64,000 bases of DNA from Acidobacteriota bacterium (GTDB taxonomy: Bacteria > Acidobacteriota > Terriglobia > Acidiferrales > UBA7541). Every line of letters starts with the position of its first letter. Position 1 is the stretch's first letter. The notes under the pieces were generated by a model. It did not search any database, was not told the origin of the DNA, and saw nothing but the letters and a program-made list of their open reading frames with translations. The DNA lies in the NCBI GenBank assembly GCA_013289715.1, contig JABCZJ010000020.1, positions 1 to 64,000 on the forward strand. Direction: 5' to 3'. The position numbers and the translations under genes are program-made. Positions 23,843 to 33,383 of the stretch are shown here, one piece after another.

Positions 23843-25969
23843 ATGAACTTCAAGCTGGCCAGCGACTACGAACCCCGCGGCGACCAGCCGCAAGCCATCT
23901 CGCAGCTCCTCTCCGGCCTCTCCGCCGGCGATCGCCACCAGGTCCTCCTCGGCGTCACCGGCTCGGGCAAAACTTTCACGATGGCCAAGGTAATCGAAGA
24001 AATCAATCGCCCGACGATCGTCCTGGCGCACAATAAAACCCTCGCCGCGCAGCTATTCCACGAATTCAAATCCTTCTTTCCCGATAACGCCGTCGAATAT
24101 TTCGTCAGCTATTACGATTATTACCAGCCCGAAGCCTACGTTCCGGCCAGCGACACCTACATCGAAAAAGAATCCACCATCAACGACGAGCTGGACAAGC
24201 TGCGCATGAGCGCCACGCGCTCCCTCTTCGAGCGACGCGACGTGATCATCGTTGCTTCCGTCTCCTGCATCTACGGCCTGGGCTCGCCCGAAGCCTACTA
24301 CGGCATGATGCTGCTCCTCGAAAAGGGCATGTCCATCAATCGCGAAACGATTCTGCGCAAGCTCGTCGAAATTCAGTACGAGCGCGGCGAAGATTTGCGG
24401 CGCGGCACTTTCCGCGTACGCGGAGACATCATCGAAATCTATCCGCCCTACGACGATCTCGCCGTGCGCATTGAGTTGTGGGGCACGCAGATCGAAGCGA
24501 TCCGCAAGATTGACCCGCTCACCGGAGAAATCCGCCTGACGCGCGAAGGCGATATCACGCGCCAGCCGATCTATCCGAAAACGCACTACGTGCTGCCCGC
24601 CGAACAACGCGAGCGCGCCATCCAAAGCATCTACGAAGAAATGGAATGGTGGAAAGGGGAACTGAGCCGCCAGGGAAAAATCGTGGAATCGCAGCGGATC
24701 GTGCAGCGCACCAATTTCGATATCGAAATGATGCGCACGATTGGCTATTGTCACGGCATCGAAAATTATTCGCGCCATCTTTCGGGCCGCTTGCCCGGTG
24801 AAGCGCCGCCGACGCTGCTCGATTATGTGCCGTCCGATTATTTGCTCGTGGTGGACGAATCGCACCAGACCGTGCCGCAGCTGCACGCCATGTATCACGG
24901 CGACCGCTCGCGCAAACAGACATTGGTGAATTACGGTTTTCGCATGCCTTCGGCCCTTGACAATCGTCCGCTCACTTTCGAGGAGTTTGAACACCGCACC
25001 AATCAAGTCGTCTACGTTTCCGCCACGCCCGGCCCCTACGAGCTGACGAAAACTGGCGGCGTCGTCGTCGAGCAGGTGATTCGCCCCACGGGCCTGGTGG
25101 ATCCCGAAGTCGAAGTTCGTCCGGTGAAGGGCCAGGTGGACGATCTGCTGGAGCAAATCCGCCAGCGCACCGCGCGCAACGAACGCATCTTGGTCACGAC
25201 GCTCACCAAGCGCATGGCCGAAGACCTCGCGGAATATTTCGCCGAAGTCGGCGTCCGCGTGCGTTACCTGCACTCTGAAATTGACACCTTGGAACGCGTG
25301 CGCATTCTGCGCGATCTGCGCCGCGGCGAGTTCGACGTGCTCATCGGCATCAACCTGCTGCGCGAAGGCCTGGACCTGCCGGAAGTTTCGCTGGTCGCGA
25401 TTCTCGACGCCGATAAAGAAGGCTACCTGCGCAGCGCCACGTCCTTAATCCAGACCATGGGCCGCTGCGCGCGCCACATCGAAGGCCGCGCCATTCTATA
25501 CGCCGATCGCATGACCGATTCCATGCGCCAAGCCATCGGCGAAACCAGCCGCCGCCGCGCCATTCAGGAAACCTACAATCGCGACCACAACATCACTCCG
25601 CAATCCATCATCAAGTCCGTGGACATGCAGCTTGCGCGCATCATCGAAGCCGATTACCTCACCGTGCCGGCAGACGAGCCTGTGCTCGGCGAAATCACCA
25701 GCGAAGCGCAAATGGTGCAGGCCATCGCGCAACTGGAAACTCAAATGCGCGAGGCGGCGAAGAATTTCGAGTTCGAACGAGCGGCGAGCATTCGCGATCG
25801 CGTGCGAGCTCTAAAGCAACGTGACTTTGGTGCCATATTTTCGCCGGTTGCGATTGATCCGCCGGTTGGGGGTTCCGTGGCTGCCGCTGTGGTCGAAGAG
25901 CCACCCATCGCTCAGCTTCCGCCGCCAAAAACGCGGACGCGCGCCGCAAGAGTGTCGAAGAAATCGTGA
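23843..25969 (+). CDS. uvrB: Excinuclease ABC subunit B
   Basis: The 708-residue helicase-like protein has Walker A GVTGSGKT at residues 38-45 and the beta-hairpin YYDYYQPEAY near 92-101, which inserts between DNA strands at damage. The DEXH-type box is VVDESHQTVPQ, with helicase motifs EGLDLPEVSLVAILDADKEG and QTMGRCARH. The C-terminal UVR motif (about residues 635-665) binds UvrC. It acts in nucleotide excision repair after UvrA loads it. The ATG at 23843 follows GAGGA; the longer ORF is not conserved. A TATAAT at 23793-23798 is a likely -10 element. Confidence 0.97.
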   Translation: MNFKLASDYEPRGDQPQAISQLLSGLSAGDRHQVLLGVTGSGKTFTMAKVIEEINRPTIVLAHNKTLAAQLFHEFKSFFPDNAVEYFVSYYDYYQPEAYVPASDTYIEKESTINDELDKLRMSATRSLFERRDVIIVASVSCIYGLGSPEAYYGMMLLLEKGMSINRETILRKLVEIQYERGEDLRRGTFRVRGDIIEIYPPYDDLAVRIELWGTQIEAIRKIDPLTGEIRLTREGDITRQPIYPKTHYVLPAEQRERAIQSIYEEMEWWKGELSRQGKIVESQRIVQRTNFDIEMMRTIGYCHGIENYSRHLSGRLPGEAPPTLLDYVPSDYLLVVDESHQTVPQLHAMYHGDRSRKQTLVNYGFRMPSALDNRPLTFEEFEHRTNQVVYVSATPGPYELTKTGGVVVEQVIRPTGLVDPEVEVRPVKGQVDDLLEQIRQRTARNERILVTTLTKRMAEDLAEYFAEVGVRVRYLHSEIDTLERVRILRDLRRGEFDVLIGINLLREGLDLPEVSLVAILDADKEGYLRSATSLIQTMGRCARHIEGRAILYADRMTDSMRQAIGETSRRRAIQETYNRDHNITPQSIIKSVDMQLARIIEADYLTVPADEPVLGEITSEAQMVQAIAQLETQMREAAKNFEFERAASIRDRVRALKQRDFGAIFSPVAIDPPVGGSVAAAVVEEPPIAQLPPPKTRTRAARVSKKS

Positions 25970-26025
25970 TCGCGGGCGTACGTTTCTGGTATCCTGTGCG
26001 GGTTTTGTGGCTCGGAGAAAACGCA

Positions 26026-26709
26026 GTGCGCGACATATTATCCTTCGCTCGATCGCGCCTGCATGCGCTTCTGCTCTTGACTGTAGTTACAGTCGCATTT
26101 TCGGCGCCGGCCCGCTCCCAAACCGCCCCGCAGCCGCAACCGCTCTACCCCCCGGGCAACGAATTCGCCGTCTGGGGCGGCTACTCCGTGGGCAATTCTC
26201 AGGTCTTCGGAAGCACCTCGAACCGCCAGCTCGGAGTGCTCGCTCTGCGTTACGCACGAACTCTCTACGACAAGCCGTTCACCTCGCTGCAATACACGCT
26301 CGACGTCGTTCCTGTGGAAACCGTGCGTCAGTACACCTATCAGGTCTGCATGCCGAACCCGAGTCAAATCGCTTATTGCACCAACGGGCGTGAGACGGTG
26401 TACGGCGGCGGCGTGAATCCCATCGGGCTGAAGCTGAATTTTCGCCGCGAGCATCGTCTGCAGCCGTTCATCGCTTCCACGGCGGGATTCGTCGCCTCAG
26501 TGAGGCCCGTGCCCGTGGATGTTCCCGGCGGCACGCAATTTAATTTCACATTCGATTTTCAAACCGGAGTGGACTGGTTTAATTCTTCGCGCAACCGCGC
26601 CTGGCGCTTCGGCTACAAATACCAGCACATCTCCAATGCCTATCGCCACACCTTCAATCCCGGCGTGGATTTCCACTTCCTCTTCGTCTCGTACTCGTTC
26701 TTCAAATAA
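26026..26709 (+). CDS. PagL-like lipid A deacylase / acyloxyacyl hydrolase family protein (copy 2)
   Basis: The 227-residue product has an export signal (LHALLLLTVVTVAFSAPARS) and alternating beta strands ending in SYSFFK, typical of an outer-membrane barrel. The block YKYQHISNAYRHTFNPGVD carries the PagL His-x-Ser-Asn motif followed by NPG, just as in the protein at 9216-9839. I chose the GTG at 26026 because GGAGAAAACGCA stands directly before it; the longer ORF overlaps the uvrB stop and lacks a ribosome site. Lipid A deacylation is inferred from the family. Confidence 0.77.
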   Translation: MRDILSFARSRLHALLLLTVVTVAFSAPARSQTAPQPQPLYPPGNEFAVWGGYSVGNSQVFGSTSNRQLGVLALRYARTLYDKPFTSLQYTLDVVPVETVRQYTYQVCMPNPSQIAYCTNGRETVYGGGVNPIGLKLNFRREHRLQPFIASTAGFVASVRPVPVDVPGGTQFNFTFDFQTGVDWFNSSRNRAWRFGYKYQHISNAYRHTFNPGVDFHFLFVSYSFFK

Positions 26710-26738
26710 AACGACGCACAGCCGCTGCCCTTGAATTT

Positions 26739-26816
26739 GTAACGGCCGCCTGCCTTTTAGGCGGGCGGAGTTCATTTTGCAGTTGACTCTGTAGCGGCCA
26801 GCTTTAGCTGGGCGCC
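26739..26816. repeat. Two adjacent GTAGCGGCC-type hairpin repeats
   Basis: Two similar units, GTAACGGCCGCCTGCCTTTT with AGGCGGGCGG after it (26739-26769), and GTAGCGGCCAGCTTTAGCTG with GGCGCC after it (26791-26816), each fold into a short hairpin. They lie between the convergent PagL-like and glycosyltransferase genes. They could end transcription from either side but lack T-runs. Confidence 0.5.
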
Positions 26817-26887
26817 TTTGCCTTCGTCCCCGTTGCGTCTCCGCGGTGAATCGGTTCTCTAAACGACGTCTGCTACCGCCCCTGCGC

Positions 26888-28066
26888 TCACACCACCCCG
26901 CGCTTCAACTCGTCAATCGCATAAAACGTCCCCCGCCACCGAATCCCTCCCTGCCGCAAAGTCACAATCGTTGACCGCACGATCATCCACACAAAAATCA
27001 AAGCGCCCAGCGGCTGCGTCACCGCATACAAAGGCGACTCCCCAAATTCCAGCGCCGTTCCAGCCTGAGCCATCATCGGCAGCACAATCGCCACGACCGC
27101 AAATATCCGCGCCCAACCATGCACAAACGGCACAGCCAGCCAGGGCAGCACGAACATCAGCAAAGTCCCAGCCACCTGCCCGCAAGCCACCCACCAGCGA
27201 AAGCCGGTGGTCGCGTAAAAATTCTTGGTCGTTCCGCGAATAATGTTTCCCAGTCCAGCGTGCCAATGCACGCAGACCGCCCGCCCAGCCTTCGCGATGC
27301 CCGAACGCAAGCCCGCCAACTTCACCAGTTTTCCCACTTTTACGTCGTCCACCACTTCCATCGCCAGGCGCCGATGCGTCCCCATTTTTTCGTAAGCGCT
27401 GCGCCGGATCAGTTGAAATGCTCCGACACCCACATAGCCGCCCGATTGGGGGTCGCTCGCTCGCCACGGCCGCAGGCCCAGCATGAACGACATCCCGAAG
27501 AACGTCATCGCGATTTTTTCGCCCGCTGTAAACATTTCAGCGTGGCACAGCAGCGTCAAGTGGTCCCAATGTCTCTGTTCCGCGAGCGCGATCGTGGTGC
27601 GCAACACGTTCGGCTCGAAACGCACGTCGGCATCGGTGAGAACGAGCCATTCGCCGGTCGAATGTTCGAAAGCCGTTTGCAATCCATGCGGTTTGCCCAG
27701 CCAGCCCGCGGGAAGGGAAGTGACGTGCACCACTTTCAACCGAGGATTGGCGCGCGCGGCCGCATCCAAAATGCTGCCGGTCGCGTCTTCGGAGCGATCG
27801 TCGACGGCGATGACCTCATAATCCGGAAAATCCATCGCCAGAAAGCTTTCCAGCGCCGCCGGCAATTTTTCTGCCTCGTCCAGAGCTGAAAATAAAATCG
27901 AAACGCGCGGTGCGGTTTCGGGCTTGCCGCTGTGCGCAGTTTCAACCGGGTGTAGCAGGACTTGATTCAGCGCCGGAATCAAATACGCCCCTCGCGCCAA
28001 ATCAACAGCCGCAAGCAACCACCCGAACGCAATGCATCCCAGCAATCCTGTCCAAAACCAATGCAA
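26888..28066 (-). CDS. Family 2 glycosyltransferase, membrane-anchored
   Basis: The 392-residue protein has an N-terminal membrane segment (WTGLLGCIAFGWLLAAVDLA) and then a GT-A domain: VSILFSALDEAEKLPAALES, YEVIAVDDRSEDATGS, and TGEWLVLTDADVRFEP with the DxD metal motif (about residue 147). RRLAMEVVDDVKVGKLVK follows. At least three C-terminal hydrophobic helices follow from residue 290 (VACGQVAGTLLMFVLPWLAV and others). The layout resembles HpnB-like and other lipid-linked GT2 enzymes. Donor and acceptor are unknown. It is divergent from the DUF2520 gene, sharing a 53-nt intergenic space. Confidence 0.87.
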   Translation of the reverse strand: MHWFWTGLLGCIAFGWLLAAVDLARGAYLIPALNQVLLHPVETAHSGKPETAPRVSILFSALDEAEKLPAALESFLAMDFPDYEVIAVDDRSEDATGSILDAAARANPRLKVVHVTSLPAGWLGKPHGLQTAFEHSTGEWLVLTDADVRFEPNVLRTTIALAEQRHWDHLTLLCHAEMFTAGEKIAMTFFGMSFMLGLRPWRASDPQSGGYVGVGAFQLIRRSAYEKMGTHRRLAMEVVDDVKVGKLVKLAGLRSGIAKAGRAVCVHWHAGLGNIIRGTTKNFYATTGFRWWVACGQVAGTLLMFVLPWLAVPFVHGWARIFAVVAIVLPMMAQAGTALEFGESPLYAVTQPLGALIFVWMIVRSTIVTLRQGGIRWRGTFYAIDELKRGVV

Positions 28067-28119
28067 TTTGAAATTTCTCCCGGCGCACGACGTGCGAACA
28101 CGCTATGCTATCACTTTGC

Positions 28120-28998
28120 ATGTCACGCTCTATTTCCATCGTCGGCGCAGGACGCCTGGGCCGCGCGCTCGCTCGTTCTTTGCGGCAGGTCGGTTGGCGC
28201 ATCGGCCCGGTCGTGACGCGCTCTGCAGACCATTCGCGCGCTGCCGTGCACGCGATTGGCGCAGGAAAACCGCTCGCCACACTCACGAGCGAAGTCGTGG
28301 ATGCCGATGTTATTCTGTTAGCCACGCCAGACGATGTTCTGGCAGAGGTAGCGCGTCAACTGGCCAAGCTTGCCGGCCATAAATGCCGCGGCAAAATCGT
28401 GCTGCACGGAAGCGGCGCGCTGGATAATAAAGTATTGCAGCCACTTGCGCGTTGCGGTGCAGCCACCGGCTCGATTCATCCGATGCAAACATTTACGAAA
28501 AATTCGCAACCCAATCTGAAGGGCGTAATTTTCGCGATCGAAGGCCATCCGCGCGCACGAAGCGCCGCTGGTGCAATCGCTCGGGCCCTCGGTGGCGTTC
28601 CCGTGCCTGTCGCAAGCGGGAGCAAACCCGCCTATCACGCCGCTGGTACGCTCGTCGCTGGTCATGCGCTGGCCTTGACTGAAGCCGCAGCGCAACTGCT
28701 GATCAAACTCGGCTTCACACGCGCGCATGCCGTGGTGACGCTGCTCCCACTAATCCGTCAGATGCTCGATAATTTCGAAAAACACGGCCCACGCGCCGCC
28801 TGGACCGGCCCCGCTTCGCGCGGTGACTACGCCACGTTAAAAAAACATCAGCGCGCCCTGCGCCGCTACCCGCGCGAATTCGGCGAATCCTACGCGACGC
28901 TAGTGCGCCTCTCCGCGCGGGTGCTAGCCAAAAATCCGACCGCCACCTTGAAGCAGCTCGAACGCGCTCTGAAAAAATCCAGGAGGAAATCGCAGTGA
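28120..28998 (+). CDS. Rossmann-like / DUF2520 NAD(P)-binding protein
   Basis: The 292-residue product has an N-terminal dinucleotide-binding motif (SISIVGAGRLGRALARSL, G-x-G-x2-G). A DUF2520 helical C-terminal domain follows (HAAGTLVAGHALALTEAAAQ, VVTLLPLIRQMLDNFE). Domain order matches the pantoate-reductase-like DUF2520 family, whose substrate is unknown. I prefer the ATG at 28120 (MSRSIS) over 28105, because a TATGCT -10-like hexamer at 28104-28109 would place the transcript start after the earlier ATG. Its stop overlaps the next start (GTGA, 28995-28998). It opens a three-gene operon. Confidence 0.85.
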   Translation: MSRSISIVGAGRLGRALARSLRQVGWRIGPVVTRSADHSRAAVHAIGAGKPLATLTSEVVDADVILLATPDDVLAEVARQLAKLAGHKCRGKIVLHGSGALDNKVLQPLARCGAATGSIHPMQTFTKNSQPNLKGVIFAIEGHPRARSAAGAIARALGGVPVPVASGSKPAYHAAGTLVAGHALALTEAAAQLLIKLGFTRAHAVVTLLPLIRQMLDNFEKHGPRAAWTGPASRGDYATLKKHQRALRRYPREFGESYATLVRLSARVLAKNPTATLKQLERALKKSRRKSQ

Positions 28999-30299
28999 AG
29001 AATCTGCACATCCCAGTCGAACACGCGACGCTCGCGAACGGCTTGCGCGTGGTCATTTCGCCCGACCGCTCCGCTCCCGTCGTCACCGTCGGCGTCTATT
29101 ATCAAATCGGTTTTCGTCTCGAGCCGCGCGGTCGCAGCGGCTTCGCCCATCTTTTCGAACACATGATGTTCCAAGGCTCGGAAAACGCCGGGAAAATGGA
29201 ACACATCCGCCTGATCAATTCTTCGGGCGGCATGTTGAACGGCACCACGAATTACGACATCACAAATTATTTCGAGTCCGTCCCGTCGAATGCGCTAGAA
29301 CGCGTGCTTTGGCTCGAAGCCGATCGCATGCGCGCGCTGAAAGTAGACGACGAAAATCTGCGCAACCAGCGCGACGTGGTGAAAGAAGAAGTCCGCGTCA
29401 ACGTGATGAACCAGCCCTACGGCGGCTTCCCGTGGCTCGACCTGCCGCCCGTGGCCTTCCGCAATTGGCCCAACGCGCACAATTTCTACGGCGATTTTGC
29501 CGATCTCGATGCCGCGACGCTCGCCGACGTGCAAACGTTTTTTCACACCTACTATTCGCCGAACAACGCCGTACTGCTGATGGTGGGCGATCTCGATCCC
29601 ACCGAAGGTTTCGCGCTCGCCAAGCGCCATTTCGAAAATATTCCCGCGCATCCGCTGCCGCCGCTCGCAGATGTGTCCGAGCCGCCGCAAACCGAAGAGC
29701 GCCGTGGCGAGGTGATCGAAAAATTCGGCCCGTTGCCCGCGATCGCCATCGGCTACACCGTCCCGGATCGCCACAATCCCGATTGGTACGCCGCCTCGAT
29801 TCTGGATCACGCGCTGCACGGCGGCCGCGTCGGACGCATTTATCGCCGCCTGGTTTTGGAAAAACAGATTGCTGTGGAAACCGATGGTGGCGCGGACTTC
29901 GTCGAAACCAACGGCCCCACGCAAATGGTGACGCGCATTTTTCACAAGCCCGAATTCACCAGCGACGAAACCATCGCCGCGTACGACGAAATCATTCGCG
30001 AAATTCAGGAGCAGGGAATTAGCGAAGACGAACTGGCGCCGGTGAAAGTGAAGCTGCGCGCCGATTACTATTCGAATCTCGAGGGCGGAATGGGAGCACA
30101 CATGCCACGCTTCGGTTTGATGCACTATCTCGCCTGCTTCACGTTGTTCGACGGCGACCCCGGACGAATCAACACAGTGCTCGATGGCTTTCAGGCTGTG
30201 ACGCCCGCGCAGGTGCAGGCCGCCGCTCGAAAATATCTCGTGGCGGCCAATCGCGCGATTCTGGTGCGCCGTCCCGTCGCAAAGGAAGTGGCCGCATGA
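28995..30299 (+). CDS. M16 family zinc peptidase, catalytic subunit
   Basis: The 434-residue protein has the inverted zinc motif HLFEH at residues 52-56 (in GFAHLFEHMMFQGSEN) and the downstream Glu in VVKEEVRVN about 75 residues later, so it should be active. FYGDFADLDAATLADVQTFF and VGDLDPTEGFALAK are typical inner repeats. The family (pitrilysin, mitochondrial processing peptidase beta, PqqF) cleaves unfolded peptides inside a clam-shaped dimer. It has no clear signal peptide. It is coupled by 4-nt overlaps on both sides and probably pairs with the inactive M16 homologue that follows. Confidence 0.92.
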   Translation: MKNLHIPVEHATLANGLRVVISPDRSAPVVTVGVYYQIGFRLEPRGRSGFAHLFEHMMFQGSENAGKMEHIRLINSSGGMLNGTTNYDITNYFESVPSNALERVLWLEADRMRALKVDDENLRNQRDVVKEEVRVNVMNQPYGGFPWLDLPPVAFRNWPNAHNFYGDFADLDAATLADVQTFFHTYYSPNNAVLLMVGDLDPTEGFALAKRHFENIPAHPLPPLADVSEPPQTEERRGEVIEKFGPLPAIAIGYTVPDRHNPDWYAASILDHALHGGRVGRIYRRLVLEKQIAVETDGGADFVETNGPTQMVTRIFHKPEFTSDETIAAYDEIIREIQEQGISEDELAPVKVKLRADYYSNLEGGMGAHMPRFGLMHYLACFTLFDGDPGRINTVLDGFQAVTPAQVQAAARKYLVAANRAILVRRPVAKEVAA

Positions 30300-31711
30300 G
30301 CGGAACAACTACGAAACCGATGACTGCTACGACGGATTCGATCGCTGCGGCTCAAGCTTCTGCCAAGGCCGTTCCCGCACTCGGCCCCGAACGCCCCGTC
30401 GCTTGGCCCACACGCGCGGTGCGCACTCTGCCCAACGGCATGCAAGTCGTACTCGCGGAACTGCGCACGTTTCCGAAAATTTCCGCGCAGCTTTTCTTTC
30501 GCAGCGGCAATGCCATTGTCGCTCACCGCGCGCCAGGACTCGCCGAATTGACGGCCACCGTTGTGCGCACCGGCACCGCCTCGCGCAGCAGTCGCCGGAT
30601 TGAAGAAGACCTGCGCCGCATGGGCGCCGATCTGGGCTCGCACGCCGGCGCGGATTCCAGCGCGATTTCCATTTCCGGCCTCGCCGAATTTTCCGAAGGA
30701 CTCTTCGATCTGCTCGGCGATCTCGCGCGCAACGCTTCGTTTCCGACCGAAGAATTCGAGCGCGAGCGCGGCCGCAAGATCGAAGGCCTGCGCATCGAGC
30801 GTGCCACGCCCGGATTTCTCGCGAGCGAACGCTTCCGCCGCGTGCTTTTCGGCGAGCATCCTTACGCGATCGTCTCGCCTACTGAAGAACAGGTGGCAGC
30901 CATCGAGCATCCGCAACTCGAGGAGTTCTATCATCATAATTATTCTCCGGCCAACGCGCTGCTGATCGTCGTCGGCGATTTTTCCGCCGATGCCATGTTC
31001 GCGCAGATTGAAAAAGTGTTCGGTAGCTGGACCGCTCCGCAGCCCCGGCCGATCATTTCGCCGGCGCCGCCGCACAATGTCGGCCGCAAGGTTCACCTGG
31101 TGCATCTGCCGGGCAGCGTGCAGACGCAAGTGCTATTGGGCAATATGGCGATCACACGCCGCGATCCGGATTGGTTCCGGCTGGTGCTCGCGAATTCGAT
31201 TTACGGCGGCGCGTTTCATTCGCGGCTGGTCATTAATATCCGCGAACAGAAGGGCTACACCTACAGCCCGCGCAGCGGCCTACAATCGCTTCGGCAGCAC
31301 GGATATTTCAGCGTACATGCCGCGGTGCGCAACGAAGTTGCGGCCGCCACTCTCAGCGAAATCTTCTACGAGATGGACCGGATGCGCTCGCTGCCCGTTA
31401 CTCACGAAGAACTCGAGAGCGCGCGCAGCTACCTCACCGGCGTGTTTTCGCTCGGCGTCGCCACGCAGGATGGCCTGCTCGGCCAGCTTTCCACGATTTA
31501 TCTCGATCACTTGCCCGAGGATCATCTCGAAACCTATCGCCAGAAAGTTCACGCTCTCACGGCCGACGACATTCTGCTCGCCGCCCGCCGCCACTTCGAT
31601 TCCGCCAACGCGCAAATCGTCCTGGTCGGCGACCGCGCGCAAATCGCGGACCAAGCCGCGCTTTTCGGCGAAGTCACCGAGTACGACGCACGAGGGAATC
31701 GGCAAATTTAG
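30296..31711 (+). CDS. M16 family peptidase-like protein, non-catalytic partner
   Basis: The 471-residue protein has the M16 fold (TLPNGMQVVLAELRTFPKIS, YYHHNYSPANALLIVVGDFS-type block, then NIREQKGYTYSPRSGLQSL). At the position of HxxEH it reads APGLAELTATVVRTG, so the zinc ligands are missing. The R/Y segment (GYTYS) that binds the substrate end in M16 proteins is present. This is the arrangement known from heterodimeric M16 peptidases, in which one subunit cuts and the other holds substrate. The start overlaps the stop of the catalytic subunit (ATGA). Confidence 0.9.
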   Translation: MSGTTTKPMTATTDSIAAAQASAKAVPALGPERPVAWPTRAVRTLPNGMQVVLAELRTFPKISAQLFFRSGNAIVAHRAPGLAELTATVVRTGTASRSSRRIEEDLRRMGADLGSHAGADSSAISISGLAEFSEGLFDLLGDLARNASFPTEEFERERGRKIEGLRIERATPGFLASERFRRVLFGEHPYAIVSPTEEQVAAIEHPQLEEFYHHNYSPANALLIVVGDFSADAMFAQIEKVFGSWTAPQPRPIISPAPPHNVGRKVHLVHLPGSVQTQVLLGNMAITRRDPDWFRLVLANSIYGGAFHSRLVINIREQKGYTYSPRSGLQSLRQHGYFSVHAAVRNEVAAATLSEIFYEMDRMRSLPVTHEELESARSYLTGVFSLGVATQDGLLGQLSTIYLDHLPEDHLETYRQKVHALTADDILLAARRHFDSANAQIVLVGDRAQIADQAALFGEVTEYDARGNRQI

Positions 31712-31789
31712 GCACGGCTGGTCTTAGCAGCGCAGGTGCGACATGCGATCCAGCGACGATGACGTGATTGCGCAGCTGCGGCGAGAGCC

Positions 31790-32092
31790 GTGAAACGCGC
31801 CGCGATTATCGCGCTCGTTTTTTTCATCTGTGCATTCGCGATGGCTGCGCAGAAAAAGACGCCGCCGGCGCATCCGCTGCGCCTGAACGTTGCGAATGTC
31901 AAGAAACTGCCGCAAGTTCCCGGCATCGGCTCGAAAACCGCTCAAGCCATCGTGGATTTCCGGCACAAACGCGGCCCATTCCGGCGCCTCGAAGATTTGC
32001 TCGCAATCAAAGGAATCGGCCAGCGCAAGCTCGACCAGATGCGGCCGGACTTGAAGGTCACGCCGCCAGCGCCACCCCACAAATCGCCATAG
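31790..32092 (+). CDS. Exported helix-hairpin-helix protein (ComEA-like)
   Basis: The 100-residue protein has a signal peptide (IIALVFFICAFAMAAQ). A helix-hairpin-helix pair at about residues 35-90 follows: NVKKLPQVPGIGSKTAQAIV, GPFRRLEDLLAIKGIGQRKL. This is the ComEA-type domain that binds DNA without sequence preference and serves in DNA uptake; no other competence gene is nearby. The start is GTG with weak GCGAGAGCC upstream. It lies 78 nt after the M16 partner gene. Confidence 0.83.
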   Translation: MKRAAIIALVFFICAFAMAAQKKTPPAHPLRLNVANVKKLPQVPGIGSKTAQAIVDFRHKRGPFRRLEDLLAIKGIGQRKLDQMRPDLKVTPPAPPHKSP

Positions 32093-32250
32093 CGGCCAAG
32101 CAGACCAGGTTCTCGCTGCGCCCTCCGCGTCTCAGCGGCAGCGTCGTCTTTCTCCGTGTTCTCCGCTTTTCCGCGGTGAACTCTGCGTCAAATCTTTTTT
32201 CCTTGCCTTCCGCCCCACCGGCAAAAGAAAATCAACCCTCGGAGACACCC

Positions 32251-33336
32251 ATGCTAACGAAGAAAGTTGTTTTGTCAGCCATCGCGCTGCCAGCACTCAT
32301 CCTCGCAACGCTCGCTGCGACCACCGCAACGAAGTCCGCAACGCGCAACGCATCCGCCTACATGTCCGCGCCCGGCCCTTCCGGCTATCATCTGCTGAAG
32401 AAAATCCCACTAGGCGGCGAAGGCGGGTGGGACTACGTCGCGTTCGATTCGCCAACGCGCCGCCTGTTCATCTCCCGCGGCACAAAAGTGGTCGTCGTCA
32501 ACGTGGATACCGGCACGGTCGCCGGCGAGATCGCGAATACCGACGGCGTACACGGCATCGCCTTCGCGCCGGAACTCGATCGCGGCTTCACCTCCAACGG
32601 CCGCGCCGGCACCGTCACGATTTTCGACCTGCAGACACTGCAAGTAATCGGCAGCGCGAAAACGGGAATGAATCCGGACGCGATCGTCTACGATCCCGCC
32701 TCGAAGCGCGTCTTCGCGATGAATGGCCACAGCAACGACGCGACCGCGATCGACGCCGCGACCGGCAACGTGCTGGGAACGATCCCGGTAACGGGCAAGC
32801 CGGAATTTGCCGTGGCGGATGGCGGCGGGCACGTCTACGTGAACATTGAGGACAAGAATGAAGAACTGCAGATCGACACACAGAATCTGAAAGTCACAGC
32901 GCAGTGGCCGCTCGCGCCCTGCCAGGAGCCTTCGGGACTGGCGATGGATGTTGCGCATCGCCGGCTATTTGCCGGTTGCCACAATGAAATGATAGCCGTG
33001 GTGGACGTCGATTCCGGAAAAGTGGTTGCGACGCCGGCAATCGGCGATGGTGTGGACGCCAACGCGTTCGATCCCGGCACGGGCTTCGCCTTTGCGTCAA
33101 ACGGAATGAGCGCGACCCTCACCGTGGTGCACGAAGACGCGCCCGACAAGTTTTCAGTGCTGGAAAATGTGGCGACGCAAAGAGGAGCGCGCACCATGGC
33201 TCTCGACCCGAAATCGCACGAGGTCTACCTCGTGACCGCCGATTTCGCGCCCGCGCCGCCGTCCGCGAACGAAAATCCAAAGCCGCGCATGATGGCGGTC
33301 CCTGGCACGTTCGTAGTTCTCATTTACGCCAAGTGA
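32251..33336 (+). CDS. Exported YncE-like beta-propeller protein
   Basis: The 361-residue product has a signal peptide (VLSAIALPALILATLAATTA). Repeats typical of a seven-bladed YVTN/YncE propeller follow: GGWDYVAFDSPTRRLFISRG, TVAGEIANTDGVHGIAFAPE, NPDAIVYDPASKRVFAMNGH. It probably acts in the periplasm as a binding or scaffold protein; ligands for such proteins are rarely known. The ATG at 32251 follows CTCGGAGACAC, and the same leader motif precedes the lipoprotein gene at 34832. The longer ORF overlaps the HhH gene and is not used. Confidence 0.85.
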   Translation: MLTKKVVLSAIALPALILATLAATTATKSATRNASAYMSAPGPSGYHLLKKIPLGGEGGWDYVAFDSPTRRLFISRGTKVVVVNVDTGTVAGEIANTDGVHGIAFAPELDRGFTSNGRAGTVTIFDLQTLQVIGSAKTGMNPDAIVYDPASKRVFAMNGHSNDATAIDAATGNVLGTIPVTGKPEFAVADGGGHVYVNIEDKNEELQIDTQNLKVTAQWPLAPCQEPSGLAMDVAHRRLFAGCHNEMIAVVDVDSGKVVATPAIGDGVDANAFDPGTGFAFASNGMSATLTVVHEDAPDKFSVLENVATQRGARTMALDPKSHEVYLVTADFAPAPPSANENPKPRMMAVPGTFVVLIYAK

Positions 33337-33383
33337 CGACGAACCGCTGACGGTAAACTGCCGATGAAGACCCGTAATGCCCG

